This document shows, in pieces, positions 1 through 9,826 of a stretch of 49,652 nucleotides of DNA (the stretch's first letter is position 1; the number at the start of each line of letters is the position of its first letter). Location of the stretch: assembly GCF_003201285.1 (NCBI RefSeq), contig NZ_QICS01000020.1, positions 1 through 49,652 of the forward strand. Reading direction: 5' to 3'. This DNA is from Lachnotalea glycerini. GTDB taxonomy: Bacteria > Bacillota > Clostridia > Lachnospirales > Lachnospiraceae. The notes under the pieces are model-generated. The model had not been told where the DNA came from. It ran no database searches and saw only the letters and a program-made list of their open reading frames with translations. Made by a program: the position numbers and the translations under genes.

Positions 1-150
1 CACCTCTTTCGAAGTTACATTACCCACTCGCTTAGCACCCTGCATTACTACAACGCACCGAGTTTGACTATATGGCTCACTGGCGATTACCATAACCGGA
101 CTTGCACCGACTGGTGTGGTCCAGCTTCGCTGGACACGCTCCTATTACAT
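1..150 (-). mobile_element. Probable 5' (domain I) part of a group II intron, running off the left edge
   Basis: No protein is encoded here. Read on the minus strand, the sequence begins near position 145 with a GC-rich hairpin (GTCCAGC, loop GAA, GCTGGAC; plus strand 119-135). It then has the phrase GGTGCAAGTCCGG, of the kind often found in domain I of bacterial group II introns, followed by more GC-rich structured sequence up to the edge. It lies directly downstream of the intrinsic terminator of the arabinose operon, a site type preferred by group IIC introns. The expected GUGYG 5' end is not clear (GTGTC is seen), and the reverse transcriptase would lie outside the window. Another structured repeat is possible. 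Confidence 0.35.
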
Positions 151-156
151 AAAAAA

Positions 157-195
157 TAGACAACTTCTTTGCCTTTTGGCAAAGTTAGTTGTCTA
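157..195 (-). terminator. Intrinsic terminator of the arabinose operon
   Basis: On the minus strand, 70 bases after the transaldolase stop codon, TAGACAACT pairs with AGTTGTCTA and, inside it, TTTGCC pairs with GGCAAA. The stem is followed by ATTTTTTAT. A long stem plus a T-run is a classic Rho-independent terminator and closes the araR-araA-araB-araD-tal unit. Confidence 0.85.
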
Positions 196-265
196 CCGTG
201 TGAAACGAACAAATTTTATTTTTTATTATATATAAATTATAATTTTAGAATTACAATATATCGTT

Positions 266-922
266 TTATTGATCCCCGAAAACCTTTTTATAATCTGCCT
301 GGAATTTTTCAATGCCCTGATCTGTTAATGGATGCTTTGTCATTTGTTCCAGCGTAGCATATGGAACTGTCGCAATGTCCGCTCCTGCTAATGCACAATC
401 TATTACATGAATTGGATTACGAACGCTTGCTGCAATAATCTCTGTTTCGATACCATGAATCTGAAAGATATCTGCAATCGTACGAACCAAATCAATTCCC
501 GGCATTGAAATATCATCTAAACGTCCAAGAAATGGTGATACATAAGCAGCTCCTGCTCTGGCGGCAAGTAACGCCTGTGCTGCACTAAAGATTAAAGTAA
601 CATTTGTCTTGATACCTTCTTTGCTAAGAACCTTAGTTGCCTTTAAGCCTTCTACTGTCATTGGAATTTTTACAACCATATTAGGGTGAATTTTAGCGAT
701 TTCTTTTCCTTCTTTGATCATACCCTCTGCATCTATTGTAGTTGCCTTTACTTCACCGCTGATTGGTCCATCCACGATGGAAGCGATTTCTGCAATTACT
801 TCTTCAAATACTCTTCCCTCTTTTGCAATTAAAGATGGATTCGTAGTTACACCACAGATGATTCCCATATCGTTTGCTTTTTTAATATCCTCTACTTTGG
901 CTGTGTCAATGAAAAATTTCAT
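266..922 (-). CDS. tal: Transaldolase of the small (fructose-6-phosphate aldolase-like) subfamily
   Basis: This 218-residue cytosolic TIM-barrel enzyme belongs to the short transaldolase/FSA family. The start MKFFIDTA, the motif GVTTNPSL (24-31) and the Schiff-base lysine in VVKIPMT (Lys85) are all visible, and the length is typical of the family. Transaldolase moves a dihydroxyacetone unit between sugar phosphates in the non-oxidative pentose phosphate pathway. As the last gene of the arabinose operon it would feed xylulose-5-phosphate into glycolysis. The start follows a purine-rich GAGAGAGGA ribosome site. Sequence alone does not separate transaldolase from fructose-6-phosphate aldolase, but the pentose context favours transaldolase. 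A terminator follows. Confidence 0.9.
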   Translation of the reverse strand: MKFFIDTAKVEDIKKANDMGIICGVTTNPSLIAKEGRVFEEVIAEIASIVDGPISGEVKATTIDAEGMIKEGKEIAKIHPNMVVKIPMTVEGLKATKVLSKEGIKTNVTLIFSAAQALLAARAGAAYVSPFLGRLDDISMPGIDLVRTIADIFQIHGIETEIIAASVRNPIHVIDCALAGADIATVPYATLEQMTKHPLTDQGIEKFQADYKKVFGDQ

Positions 923-1049
923 AAAATTAATCCTCTCTCTCTTTAAAATATCTAAAATCTATTCCCAGATTATCACTAGGAGTATATCTTGTCTACTACA
1001 ATTTTTACTCTTTTTCTCTCAAAATCTAGTTATTTATAAATTCAATCCA

Positions 1050-1739
1050 TTATTTTTGACCATAATATGCATTTGCACCATGTTTTCTTAAATAGTGTTT
1101 ATCCTGCAATACCTGAGGAGCCGGTGCGACATCCTTGTTAATCGCTTCCGTTCGTGTGGCCATTTTGGCAACTTCCTCTAATACTACTGCATTATGCACA
1201 GCCTCTTTAGAATCCTTACCCCAGGTAAATGGTCCATGATTACTGCACAGAATTCCAGGAACACTCATTGGATCAATATTTTTAAAGGTTTCTATAATAA
1301 CAAGCCCTGTATTTTTCTCATATTCTCCGTTAATCTCATCTGCACTGAGTCCTCTTGCGCACGGAATTGCTCCATAGAAGTAGTCTGCATGAGTCGTTCC
1401 ATAACATGGGATTCCTCTTCCTGCCTGTGCCCATGAGGTTGCCCAAGGGGAATGTGTGTGAACAATTCCTCCCACTTTATCAAATGCCTTATAAAGCTCA
1501 AGGTGAGTAGCTGTGTCAGAGGATGGCTTAAATTTACCTTCTACTCTATTTCCTTCTAAATCCATAACCACCATATCTTCCGGCTTTAAGTCCTCATAAT
1601 CCACTCCGCTTGGTTTTATCACAAACAAGCCTTTTTCCCTGTCAATCCCGCTTACATTGCCCCATGTGTAGGTGATCAGACCTCTCTTTGGCAATTCCAT
1701 GTTTGCTTCAAATACCTGTTCCTTTAAATCCTTTAACAT
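1050..1739 (-). CDS. araD: L-ribulose-5-phosphate 4-epimerase
   Basis: AraD converts L-ribulose-5-phosphate to D-xylulose-5-phosphate, the last specific step of arabinose catabolism. It is a class II aldolase-like, zinc-dependent cytosolic enzyme. The zinc ligands are visible as HTH (His94 and His96 from the chosen start), close to E. coli AraD numbering, and a further His lies in the CSNHGPF region. The N-terminal block [13 protein letters not shown] is characteristic. The chosen ATG at 1739 has AAAGGAG seven bases upstream. The reading frame extends eight codons further (to 1763), but that longer start would overlap the ribosome site. The gene is 29 bases downstream of the kinase in the same operon. 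Confidence 0.95.
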   Translation of the reverse strand: MLKDLKEQVFEANMELPKRGLITYTWGNVSGIDREKGLFVIKPSGVDYEDLKPEDMVVMDLEGNRVEGKFKPSSDTATHLELYKAFDKVGGIVHTHSPWATSWAQAGRGIPCYGTTHADYFYGAIPCARGLSADEINGEYEKNTGLVIIETFKNIDPMSVPGILCSNHGPFTWGKDSKEAVHNAVVLEEVAKMATRTEAINKDVAPAPQVLQDKHYLRKHGANAYYGQK

Positions 1740-1768
1740 ACGTGACTCCTTTCTTGCTCTCACTTTCT

Positions 1769-3373
1769 TTATTGCATATGATTTACTGCCGCTCGTTCAA
1801 TCTCTAAACCTTCTTTATAACGTTCGATAAATTTCTCAAAACCTTCTATTTCTTCTATAGTTGGTTTTACTTCGTCAAAGACACTATCTGCAAATACCTC
1901 CGTATTCAAGTATTTCGAAAGGCTTTCCTTCTTTTCATTATGAGCCATATAGGCCGCTAATATGGCAATGCCCCAGGCTCCTCCTTCTCCTGCTGTTTCC
2001 ATAACAGAAACAGGAACTCCTGCTGCTGCTGCCAATATTTTCTGTCCTACGGTCTTTGTTTTAAAAAGTCCTCCATGTCCCAAAATCTGGTCTATTTTAA
2101 CCTTTTCTTGCTTCATAAGAAGATCAAGTCCGATTTTCATCGCTCCCAGGGAAGTATATAAATGTACACGCATAAAATTAGCAAGATTAAACTGACTATT
2201 TGGAGTTCTTACAAATAAAGGTCTTCCCTCTGTAAATCCGGTCATGTGCTCTCCCGAATGATAACAGTAGGACAAAAGCCCTCCGCAGTCTGCATCTCCC
2301 TCCAAAGCCTTATTATAAAGCACTTCAAATAATTTGTCATTATCTATGGATACCCCAAATGCTTCCATTGATTGTTTAAAAAGCTGAATCCAATCATTTA
2401 AATCAGTCGTACAGTTATTGGAATGAGCCATAGCAACCAAATCCCCTGACGGAGTCGTTACCATATCAAGTTCTTCATAAACCTTTGATAATTCCTTTTC
2501 CAATACAATCATAGCAAAAACGGAAGTTCCCGCTGAAACGTTTCCTGTTTTTTTCGCAACCGTATTGGTTGCTACCATTCCTGTACCTGCATCACCCTCA
2601 GGTGGGCAAATCGGAATGCCTGCCTCCAGATTACCTGATGCGTCCATAAGCTTTGCTCCTGCTTCTGTCAAATAACCTGCATTGTCTCCTGCTGCCAAAA
2701 CCTTAGGTAAAACATCCTCTAGCTTCCAAGTGTAACCTTTGTCAGCAATTAAGTCATCAAACTGCTTTAGCATTTTAGCATGATAATTCTTTTTTTCTAT
2801 ATCAATTGGAAATACACCTGATGCATCTCCAATTCCCAGTACCTTCTTTCCCGTCAGCTTCCAGTGAACGTAGCCGGCAAGCGTTGTAAGAAAGCAAATG
2901 TCTTTCACATGCTTCTCATTATTTAGAATTGCCTGATATAAATGTGCAATACTCCAGCGCTGTGGAATGTTATATTGGAATAAGCTGATCAGCTTTTTGC
3001 AGGCTTCCCCTGTCATATTGTTGCGCCATGTACGAAATGGAACCAAGAGGTTATCCTTTTCATCAAAAGGCAGGTACCCATGCATCATGGCACTAAATCC
3101 TATTCCTGCTAATTTATGAATTGTAATTCCATATTGATTCTGAACATCCTTAGCTAAATCCATATAACAGCCACTAAGTCCTTTCCATATATCCTCCTCA
3201 TCATAGGTCCAGATTTCATCTACCAGCTTATTTTTCCATTCATAACTTCCAATTCCTATCGGATTATGCTTTTCATCAATTAATACTGCTTTAATACGTG
3301 TAGATCCAAATTCAATTCCTAACGACGCCATTCCATTTTGTATACAATTTATTACCTTACTGTTTTGATCCAT
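1769..3373 (-). CDS. araB: FGGY-family carbohydrate kinase, probable L-ribulokinase
   Basis: This 534-residue FGGY kinase phosphorylates a ketose with ATP. Its position between araA and araD makes L-ribulose the expected substrate. The N-terminal ATPase fold begins with [18 protein letters not shown] (about residues 16-33), and the second domain carries [12 protein letters not shown] and GHGGLFKT nucleotide-binding blocks. It resembles the clostridial FGGY group that is often annotated generically rather than classical E. coli AraB, so substrate assignment rests on context. The first 14 residues are an extension before the conserved start. They are kept because the GGGTGGAAGT ribosome site fits position 3373, and no such site precedes Met15. 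Confidence 0.85.
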   Translation of the reverse strand: MDQNSKVINCIQNGMASLGIEFGSTRIKAVLIDEKHNPIGIGSYEWKNKLVDEIWTYDEEDIWKGLSGCYMDLAKDVQNQYGITIHKLAGIGFSAMMHGYLPFDEKDNLLVPFRTWRNNMTGEACKKLISLFQYNIPQRWSIAHLYQAILNNEKHVKDICFLTTLAGYVHWKLTGKKVLGIGDASGVFPIDIEKKNYHAKMLKQFDDLIADKGYTWKLEDVLPKVLAAGDNAGYLTEAGAKLMDASGNLEAGIPICPPEGDAGTGMVATNTVAKKTGNVSAGTSVFAMIVLEKELSKVYEELDMVTTPSGDLVAMAHSNNCTTDLNDWIQLFKQSMEAFGVSIDNDKLFEVLYNKALEGDADCGGLLSYCYHSGEHMTGFTEGRPLFVRTPNSQFNLANFMRVHLYTSLGAMKIGLDLLMKQEKVKIDQILGHGGLFKTKTVGQKILAAAAGVPVSVMETAGEGGAWGIAILAAYMAHNEKKESLSKYLNTEVFADSVFDEVKPTIEEIEGFEKFIERYKEGLEIERAAVNHMQ

Positions 3374-3463
3374 TTTACTTCCACCCTCTTCTTTTTTGTT
3401 GAGGACTCAGATAATTCCCTAAAGTACTGAGCCGTACAATTATTGTTTACTGATTATCAACCC

Positions 3464-4960
3464 CTAGCGAAATGCGATGGAATTCCATCTTAACTCATTC
3501 TTAATATTTCGTATCGTCGTATCCTTATCAATGACAACACTTTCAATTCCCATTCCTGCTGCCCAGTCTACCATCTGCTCTGTTGTAAGATCATATGAAA
3601 ATGCAGTATGATGTGCTCCGCCAGCCAAAATCCATGCTTCTGCCCCTGTGGAAAGACTAGGCTCTGGTCTCCAAAACGCAGATGCCACTGGTAATTTAGG
3701 CATTGGAATATCCTGAGTCAGACACTCTACTTCGTTAATAATCAATCTAAAACGATTCCCCATATCTACCAGAGAGGTTGCGATACCCTTTCCTGCTTTT
3801 GAAGTAAATACCAAACGTGCCGGATCTTCGCGGTTTCCCATCGAAAGAGGTGACACCTTAATTGCCGGTTTCACTGCACTGATGCTTGGGCAAACCTCAA
3901 GCATATGAGACTGAAGAATTCCTTCTTGACCCTGTACAAGATTATAAGTATAATCCTCCATAAAGGAAGTTCCCTTTGCATCCTTTACTCCCTCTGTCAT
4001 AATCTTCATTAAACGAACCATAGCCGCTGTTTTCCAGTCACCTTCTCCGCCAAATCCATAGCCTTTTTCCATTAATCTTTGAATCGCAAGTCCTGGAAGC
4101 TGCTGTAGACCAGATAACATTTCAAAGTTGGTTACGATTGCCTGATAGTTCTTTTCTTTTAAGAATCTCTCAAATCCCAGCTCAATACCGGCTTGAACTG
4201 CAACATGCTTCCTAAACTCATCTGCATTTCTTCCCTCTAAAATCATGTCATACTTATCATAATATTCTTCTACCAAAATATTGATATCACCCTCTGATAC
4301 AGCCTGCACATATTCTGAAATATCTGTAATATTATAAGCATCAATTTCCCAGCCAAACTTAATATGAGCTTCTACCTTATCGCCTTCGGTAACGGCTACG
4401 TTTCTCATATTATCTCCAACCCTTAATACGCGGATATGACTGCTCTCCATAAGGCCGATTGCAGTTCTCATCCAGGATGCAATTCTCTCCTGTACCTGCT
4501 TATCATCCCAGAAACCTACAATTACCTTTCTTTCAAGTCCCATACGACTTACGATATGACCAAACTCTCTGTCACCATGAGCAGACTGGTTTGTATTCAT
4601 AAAGTCCATATCAATGGAATCATACGGAATTTGCTGATTAAACTGAGTATGTAAATGTAATAGCGGCTTTCTATATTCCTGAAGTCCTAAAATCCATGAT
4701 TTAGCCGGTGAAAAAGTATGCATCCATGTTATAACACCTGCACACTCATTATCTGCATTTGCATCATTAAAGGTTTTACGAATGGATTCATTGTCAATTA
4801 AGGTTGGTTTTAATACTACCTCAAATGGTAATATCCCTGACTTGTTAAGACCCTCTACCATGATTCTTGAATGATCTGCCACTTCCCTTAAACACTCGTC
4901 TCCATAAAGACTTTGTGAACCTGTTGCAAACCAAAACTTGTACTGCTTTCCTGTATTCAT
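3464..4960 (-). CDS. araA: L-arabinose isomerase
   Basis: AraA interconverts L-arabinose and L-ribulose in the cytosol and needs Mn2+. The 498-residue length is the family norm. The active-site blocks are present: GYGFGGEGDWK with its Glu, FMEDYTYNL with the second Glu, the His of QSHMLEVCPS, and the C-terminal GGAHHTAFS His. The N-terminal FWFATGSQSLYG is the family signature. Translation starts after a strong AAAGGAGG. The gene follows araR by 77 bases with no visible terminator between them, so both probably share the promoter at about 6.25 kb. Arabinose released from arabinan or arabinoxylan is the likely source, but no extracellular arabinosidase is in this window. Confidence 0.97.
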   Translation of the reverse strand: MNTGKQYKFWFATGSQSLYGDECLREVADHSRIMVEGLNKSGILPFEVVLKPTLIDNESIRKTFNDANADNECAGVITWMHTFSPAKSWILGLQEYRKPLLHLHTQFNQQIPYDSIDMDFMNTNQSAHGDREFGHIVSRMGLERKVIVGFWDDKQVQERIASWMRTAIGLMESSHIRVLRVGDNMRNVAVTEGDKVEAHIKFGWEIDAYNITDISEYVQAVSEGDINILVEEYYDKYDMILEGRNADEFRKHVAVQAGIELGFERFLKEKNYQAIVTNFEMLSGLQQLPGLAIQRLMEKGYGFGGEGDWKTAAMVRLMKIMTEGVKDAKGTSFMEDYTYNLVQGQEGILQSHMLEVCPSISAVKPAIKVSPLSMGNREDPARLVFTSKAGKGIATSLVDMGNRFRLIINEVECLTQDIPMPKLPVASAFWRPEPSLSTGAEAWILAGGAHHTAFSYDLTTEQMVDWAAGMGIESVVIDKDTTIRNIKNELRWNSIAFR

Positions 4961-5037
4961 TGTATTTCCTCCTTTAATTTATCATAATGGAAGCTTCTAG
5001 CACTCCACATTTAAGCGGCTTTCACTTAATATATCTA

Positions 5038-6117
5038 CTAGTTGATTCTTTTCACCGATTTACGCTCGGTAAGCTCCGGCGAAAATGCATAGCTTGCCTG
5101 TGCGATTTCACCTCGTATCATTTGAATCAGATTGCTTGCCGCCATTTTACCAAGCTCAATTTTAGGATGTGATACTGAGGTTAAAGGTATCTTACAATTA
5201 GCTGCAAGATCGGAATTGTCTATACTAACAAGAGATAATTCTTCTGGTATTTTTATTTCATGTTTACTACATATCTTAACAACTTCCTGCGCAGCCAAAT
5301 CGTTATAGCAAACACAGCCCGTACAATCCTTAAGTCTTTTTAACACACGCTTTGATTCCATTGAAAGATTTCTTAAATCCTCCGTGTCAATCCAAAGTAC
5401 ATTCTCGTCATATAACCTTAAGCCTTCCTCTGACAAAGCTTGTACATATCCTGCATATCTTAAGTGACCTTGTCTGTCATCCGATTTAAATATTCCTGCA
5501 ATTCTCTCATGTCCTGCATCAATTAAATGCTTAGCTGCTTTATATCCGGTTGCCTTATCATCAAGTACCACATAAGGAAGCTTGATTTCAGGATAATAGC
5601 TGTTAAAAAAAATAGTTGGTATATCCTTTGCTATAATTTCATTGTATAATTCCACATTTGGATTCGGAATACCGCTCTTAGTTGGTTCTACAATAATACC
5701 GTCTGCCATATTTCTGTCCAAAATGTTCTTAATAACACTATATTCCTTTTCTACGCTATTATGAGTAAAAGCAATTTGAAGAGTATAGCCTGCGTCAGAT
5801 ATTACCTCTTCCATTCCTTTAATAATACTTGGGAAAATGTAATCATCCACATACGTAGTAATGACAGCTATATTCATTGTATTTTCTGTTTTTCTCTTAA
5901 ATACATTACTGATATAGGTTCCGCTCCCCTGACGCCTCTCAACAATTCCATCCATTTCTAGCTCTTCAATGGCACGTCTTACCGTTTGCCTGCTGATCTG
6001 AAACATCTCTGTCAGTTCATTCTCTGAATTAAGTTTTTCCCCCGGACCTAGCTTAGAGCTTTCCACTTGAGCCTTTACCCATTCAACTAATTTCTTATAT
6101 TTAGGCTGTTGTGTCAT
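5038..6117 (-). CDS. araR: AraR-type arabinose repressor (GntR DNA-binding plus LacI-like sensor)
   Basis: This 359-residue regulator has a GntR winged-helix domain at residues 5-72 (FQISRQTVRRAIEELEMDG is the recognition helix region, ending in RRQGSGTYIS). A periplasmic-binding-protein-like effector domain of LacI type follows, from about 80 to 350. The fusion is the hallmark of Bacillus AraR, which releases operators when it binds arabinose. It is the first gene of the arabinose operon, so it probably represses itself and the downstream genes. A candidate operator of TTGT/ACAA half-sites overlaps the promoter upstream. The start follows GGAGGAT. Confidence 0.93.
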   Translation of the reverse strand: MTQQPKYKKLVEWVKAQVESSKLGPGEKLNSENELTEMFQISRQTVRRAIEELEMDGIVERRQGSGTYISNVFKRKTENTMNIAVITTYVDDYIFPSIIKGMEEVISDAGYTLQIAFTHNSVEKEYSVIKNILDRNMADGIIVEPTKSGIPNPNVELYNEIIAKDIPTIFFNSYYPEIKLPYVVLDDKATGYKAAKHLIDAGHERIAGIFKSDDRQGHLRYAGYVQALSEEGLRLYDENVLWIDTEDLRNLSMESKRVLKRLKDCTGCVCYNDLAAQEVVKICSKHEIKIPEELSLVSIDNSDLAANCKIPLTSVSHPKIELGKMAASNLIQMIRGEIAQASYAFSPELTERKSVKRIN

Positions 6118-6232
6118 GATTTATCCTCCAAAGTAACTCGTATGATTACCTTTGCCAATGCAACTTTGTATTTATTTTCCATTTATTCACATTATATAAT
6201 TTTGTATTGCTTTTACAAGCTTTTCTATCAAT

Positions 6233-6262
6233 AATATACAGCAATAAAGAAACACTTGTCAA
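6233..6262 (-). promoter_or_regulatory. Promoter of the ara operon
   Basis: On the minus strand a perfect -35 TTGACA (6257-6262) is followed after 18 bases by TATATT (6233-6238), about 115 bases before the araR start. It is the best housekeeping-type promoter upstream of the operon. Confidence 0.7.
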
Positions 6263-6296
6263 TACAATTTGTGTACAATTTTTATAACTTGTATTG
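6260..6296 (-). promoter_or_regulatory. Candidate AraR operator region
   Basis: A perfect inverted repeat CAATACAA (6260-6267) / TTGTATTG (6289-6296) flanks a near-palindrome TTGTGTACAA (6269-6278). The left arm overlaps the -35 hexamer, so a bound repressor would block the polymerase. The half-sites resemble the TTGTAC/GTACAA core of Bacillus AraR operators. Assignment to AraR is inference from position. Confidence 0.5.
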
Positions 6297-6360
6297 TAAA
6301 TATTTGAAAGTTGTACTGATTGGTTGTTTTGTTTATTATAATAGTAAACGCTATTTTTCC

Positions 6361-9300
6361 TTAATCATTCGACTTTAATGCCTCTATCATATCCACATGC
6401 TTTAATCTATTATGCATCACCCACATAACCAATGTTGCAAAAAGTAAGGTTAATGCTCCTGCAAATACATAGCTTAGCACATGTAAAGAATTTTGAAACG
6501 TCATGTTATCCATTAATGCAGTATCTAAAACAAAGTAATGAAGAAATTTACCAAGAAAGCTTCCGAAGAAAATTCCAAGTAAAGATAGAATAACATTTTC
6601 ACGGTAAATATACATTGTAACTTCATTATCGTAAAAGCCTAATACTTTAATCGTAGAAAGTTCCCGTATTCGCTCTGACACATTAATATTGGTCAAATTG
6701 TAAAGTACCACAAAAGCCAGAACGGCTGCTGCGATGATAATTACCAAAACTACCGCATTTAAGCTGTCCAAGGAATGATTCAGCGTTTCGATAACAGAAG
6801 AGTTATAGGAAATGGTTTGAATCGCACTATATTGATTCAAAAATTTTGACACTGTCTCTTCCCACGCCTCATCCTGTTCGTATTGGAGCAAAGTTCCATT
6901 ATATTGAATGGCGGTGCTATTAAAACATTCTTGATAAGTCTGTGGTGACATATAAATATAATGCCCTGTATAGTTTTCGGTAATTTTTGCAATTGGTATG
7001 ACATATTCTTGATTATCCGCGTCTGTTATTGTTATAGAATCTCCTGCCTTTACACGAAATAAATCAGCTAATTTTTGGGTAATGACTGCTCCATTCTCTG
7101 GTAATTCATAGGAACTGTCACTTCCTTGATTACGTAATGAGACAAACTGCGAAAACTTCTGGGTATCTTCGGGAACAACTAACAGAACCTGCTGGGTGTT
7201 GACACCTGCATGCTTTACATCATAGAGTCCTTCCCATATCATTAAATAATCATTTAAACCATTCATGTTTGCTATTGCCGCTTTCGCTTCTTCCTTTTTT
7301 GCATTACTGGCATCTTCATCAAATACTGCTAATGCTTGATAATGTATAATCGTATTATATTGCAAGTTTGGTATATCCGCTAATGAGTCCTTAATACCAA
7401 AGCCCGTCATCATCAACCCCATACAACCTGCAATTCCAAAAACAGTCATAATCATACGCTGTTTATAGCGAAATAAATTACGCATGGTTACTTTTTGTAC
7501 AAAATTCAATCGATTCCAAATCAAAGTCATTCTCTCTAAGAAAATCCGTTTTCCAACCTTAGGAGCCTTTGGCCGCATTAACGTGGCAGGACACTCTTTT
7601 AATTCCTGATGAAGTACAGCCCATACAGAGATTCCTGTACTAAAAACTGCAATTGCAACTGAGATCATTCCTATCGATAAATATGCATCGAATTGTTGAT
7701 TTGGAAGCTCATACATGGGACTATATGCACTTACAATAATTCTTGGTATACCATAAAAGCCCAAGAGCAGCCCAAGAAGTGTACCAACACCTCCGGCACC
7801 AAGTGCATAGACATAATATTTTAAGGAGATTTCTCCATTTGTATAACCTTGCGCCTTTAAGGTTCCGATCTGTACCCTTTGTTCCTCTATCATTCTAGTA
7901 ATGGTTGTGAGACATACTAATGCAGCTATCGCAAAGAAAAAGGTTGGAAATACAACCGATAGAGCTGAAAGTCTTTTTGCATTATCTGCATATTCGCTAT
8001 ACCCTGGATTGTCTTCCCTTGCCAATGCATAATAGGTCAAGCTCTTTAAGTCTGCCAGCTTTTTTTCCCCGTCTGCTATTTTCTCTTCGGCATCGGCTAT
8101 CTCTTTTTGGGCATCGGCTTTTTTCTCATTATATTCTTCCAAACCGTCTTCATATTCTTGCTTTGCATCCTCTAGCTTTTGCTCTTCATCCAAAAGTGTA
8201 GCAGCACCATCTTCATATTCTGCCCATCCATCTTCAAGCTTCTTTTTCGCCTCCGCAAGCTGACTTTCACCATCTGCCTTCGCTTCTTCAAACTCTTTGC
8301 TTTTTACTATAATCGTGTCTGCACCTGTATTTAGCTCCTCCTGACCACTATTTATTTGAGCTTGTGCGTTATCTAACTCTTCCTGTTTCTCTAATAGCTG
8401 CTTTTTCGTATCTGCTAAAGTAACCAGACCTGCATCAATTTGTGAAAGGATACTCTCTAATGCATCAACAATCGTACTACCGCTTGTCGAATTGGTAAAA
8501 TATGCCGTCCACAAATCACCTAAGGTCAGGCTATCCCCAATTGTTACTGCACTTCCAGCTTGTATTAAGGTATTTTGCTGCTCGGTTGTTATATACGCAA
8601 TCGGCACTTCGATTATTTGCTTTGTCTGTTCTAAGAAAGCTTCCATTTGACTTTTTTGTTCTGTGAGAGTGACAGTTTGTGCTTCAATTTGCTTTAATCC
8701 CTCATCTACCTGTGCTTTACCCTGCTTTACCTTTTCCTTGTTTTCATCTAACGTACTCTGTCCTTGTGCAAGCTGATTACCTCCAATATCTAACTGTGCC
8801 TTACCGTCTGCTATCTTTTCATCAAATATGGCTTTGTTTTCATCATATTCAGCCTGCCCATCTTCTAATTTCTTTTTTGCATCTTGCAATTCAATTTTTG
8901 CCTCTGCAATCTGACTCGTTCCATCTTCAATTTGGGCTTTTGCATCTTCAAGTTTAGTTTCTGCATCTGTCAGCTCTTTCTTACCCTCTGATACCTCTTG
9001 TTTCGCATCCGTTAATTTTTCTTGCGCCTCTCCCTTGATATCAGCCAATCGTATCACCGAGCGTTCATCAAAGGATGACTCTATTTCTTCCTGATAGCTT
9101 TCAATTGTATTTTTGTACAAATTGCTACAGGAATCAACGCCCTTCAGGCTTTTAAATGTCATATAGGCATCTGTATAGACCGAAAGATTAAAATCCTCCG
9201 CAATAATAATACCATAGCCATCCAGTGTACCCTTTCCAATCGTACTGCTGCCAAGCTGTTTGTCGCTTACATAGAATGGGCTTTTTACAAAACCTACCAC

Positions 9301-9813
9301 CGTATAGTTCGATTTATCAAACTGTTCAGACAAATTAGTATCTTCACTGTCTGAAAGAAAAGAAACCGTGTCACCGATCTGGTATAATTTTTCTATTTCG
9401 TCACTGGCAACTAATGCAATTTCTCCTGAATTTTCTGGCAATTTCCCTGACTTTACTTCGAGCTGGTTTAAGGTTTGACTTGAATCATAGGAATAAACCT
9501 TTAAAATCTTATTTTCTTTTGAAGTCAAAACGTCCTGACTGTACCCGACTTCAATCTGATCAATATCTTCATGTAATTTTAAAATTTCAATGTCTTCATC
9601 CTCAAGTCCCATGGTAGATACTACATGAATGTCCATTAAGTGACGGTTATTAAAATAAAGTTCTGCTGTTTTTAACATATCCGGTCCCGAAGCATTCAAT
9701 GCAGAATAAAACGAAACACCGATGAGAATCAGCAGCATAATGGAAATAAACCTTGCTTTCGAAGTAAGTATTTCTTGAAAAATAAGTCTTTTTAGTGCTT
9801 TTTTCTTACCCAT
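6361..9813 (-). CDS. FtsX/MacB-type ABC transporter permease with long internal coiled coil
   Basis: This 1150-residue membrane protein has an N-terminal transmembrane helix (about 15-40), a MacB-like extracytoplasmic domain (to about 250), and a very long segment rich in K, E, D, A and Q (about 255-600) with repeated EDAK, EDG and AEAK phrases that should form a coiled coil. Two FtsX permease modules follow, with helices around 620-760 and 1020-1140. It is 13 bases downstream of its ATPase, so the pair forms one exporter or mechanotransmission complex. Related clostridial pairs are linked to peptide export, antibiotic tolerance or envelope remodelling; the substrate here is unknown. No frameshift is seen. 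The divergent TetR gene may control the pair. Confidence 0.88.
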   Translation of the reverse strand: MGKKKALKRLIFQEILTSKARFISIMLLILIGVSFYSALNASGPDMLKTAELYFNNRHLMDIHVVSTMGLEDEDIEILKLHEDIDQIEVGYSQDVLTSKENKILKVYSYDSSQTLNQLEVKSGKLPENSGEIALVASDEIEKLYQIGDTVSFLSDSEDTNLSEQFDKSNYTVVGFVKSPFYVSDKQLGSSTIGKGTLDGYGIIIAEDFNLSVYTDAYMTFKSLKGVDSCSNLYKNTIESYQEEIESSFDERSVIRLADIKGEAQEKLTDAKQEVSEGKKELTDAETKLEDAKAQIEDGTSQIAEAKIELQDAKKKLEDGQAEYDENKAIFDEKIADGKAQLDIGGNQLAQGQSTLDENKEKVKQGKAQVDEGLKQIEAQTVTLTEQKSQMEAFLEQTKQIIEVPIAYITTEQQNTLIQAGSAVTIGDSLTLGDLWTAYFTNSTSGSTIVDALESILSQIDAGLVTLADTKKQLLEKQEELDNAQAQINSGQEELNTGADTIIVKSKEFEEAKADGESQLAEAKKKLEDGWAEYEDGAATLLDEEQKLEDAKQEYEDGLEEYNEKKADAQKEIADAEEKIADGEKKLADLKSLTYYALAREDNPGYSEYADNAKRLSALSVVFPTFFFAIAALVCLTTITRMIEEQRVQIGTLKAQGYTNGEISLKYYVYALGAGGVGTLLGLLLGFYGIPRIIVSAYSPMYELPNQQFDAYLSIGMISVAIAVFSTGISVWAVLHQELKECPATLMRPKAPKVGKRIFLERMTLIWNRLNFVQKVTMRNLFRYKQRMIMTVFGIAGCMGLMMTGFGIKDSLADIPNLQYNTIIHYQALAVFDEDASNAKKEEAKAAIANMNGLNDYLMIWEGLYDVKHAGVNTQQVLLVVPEDTQKFSQFVSLRNQGSDSSYELPENGAVITQKLADLFRVKAGDSITITDADNQEYVIPIAKITENYTGHYIYMSPQTYQECFNSTAIQYNGTLLQYEQDEAWEETVSKFLNQYSAIQTISYNSSVIETLNHSLDSLNAVVLVIIIAAAVLAFVVLYNLTNINVSERIRELSTIKVLGFYDNEVTMYIYRENVILSLLGIFFGSFLGKFLHYFVLDTALMDNMTFQNSLHVLSYVFAGALTLLFATLVMWVMHNRLKHVDMIEALKSND

Positions 9814-9826
9814 TACCTGCTCCTAT

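Noticed and set aside
3337-3346. Palindrome TTGTATACAA within the start of the ribulokinase gene as an internal AraR site
   Set aside because: It is short, encodes normal residues and no second half-site or promoter accompanies it.
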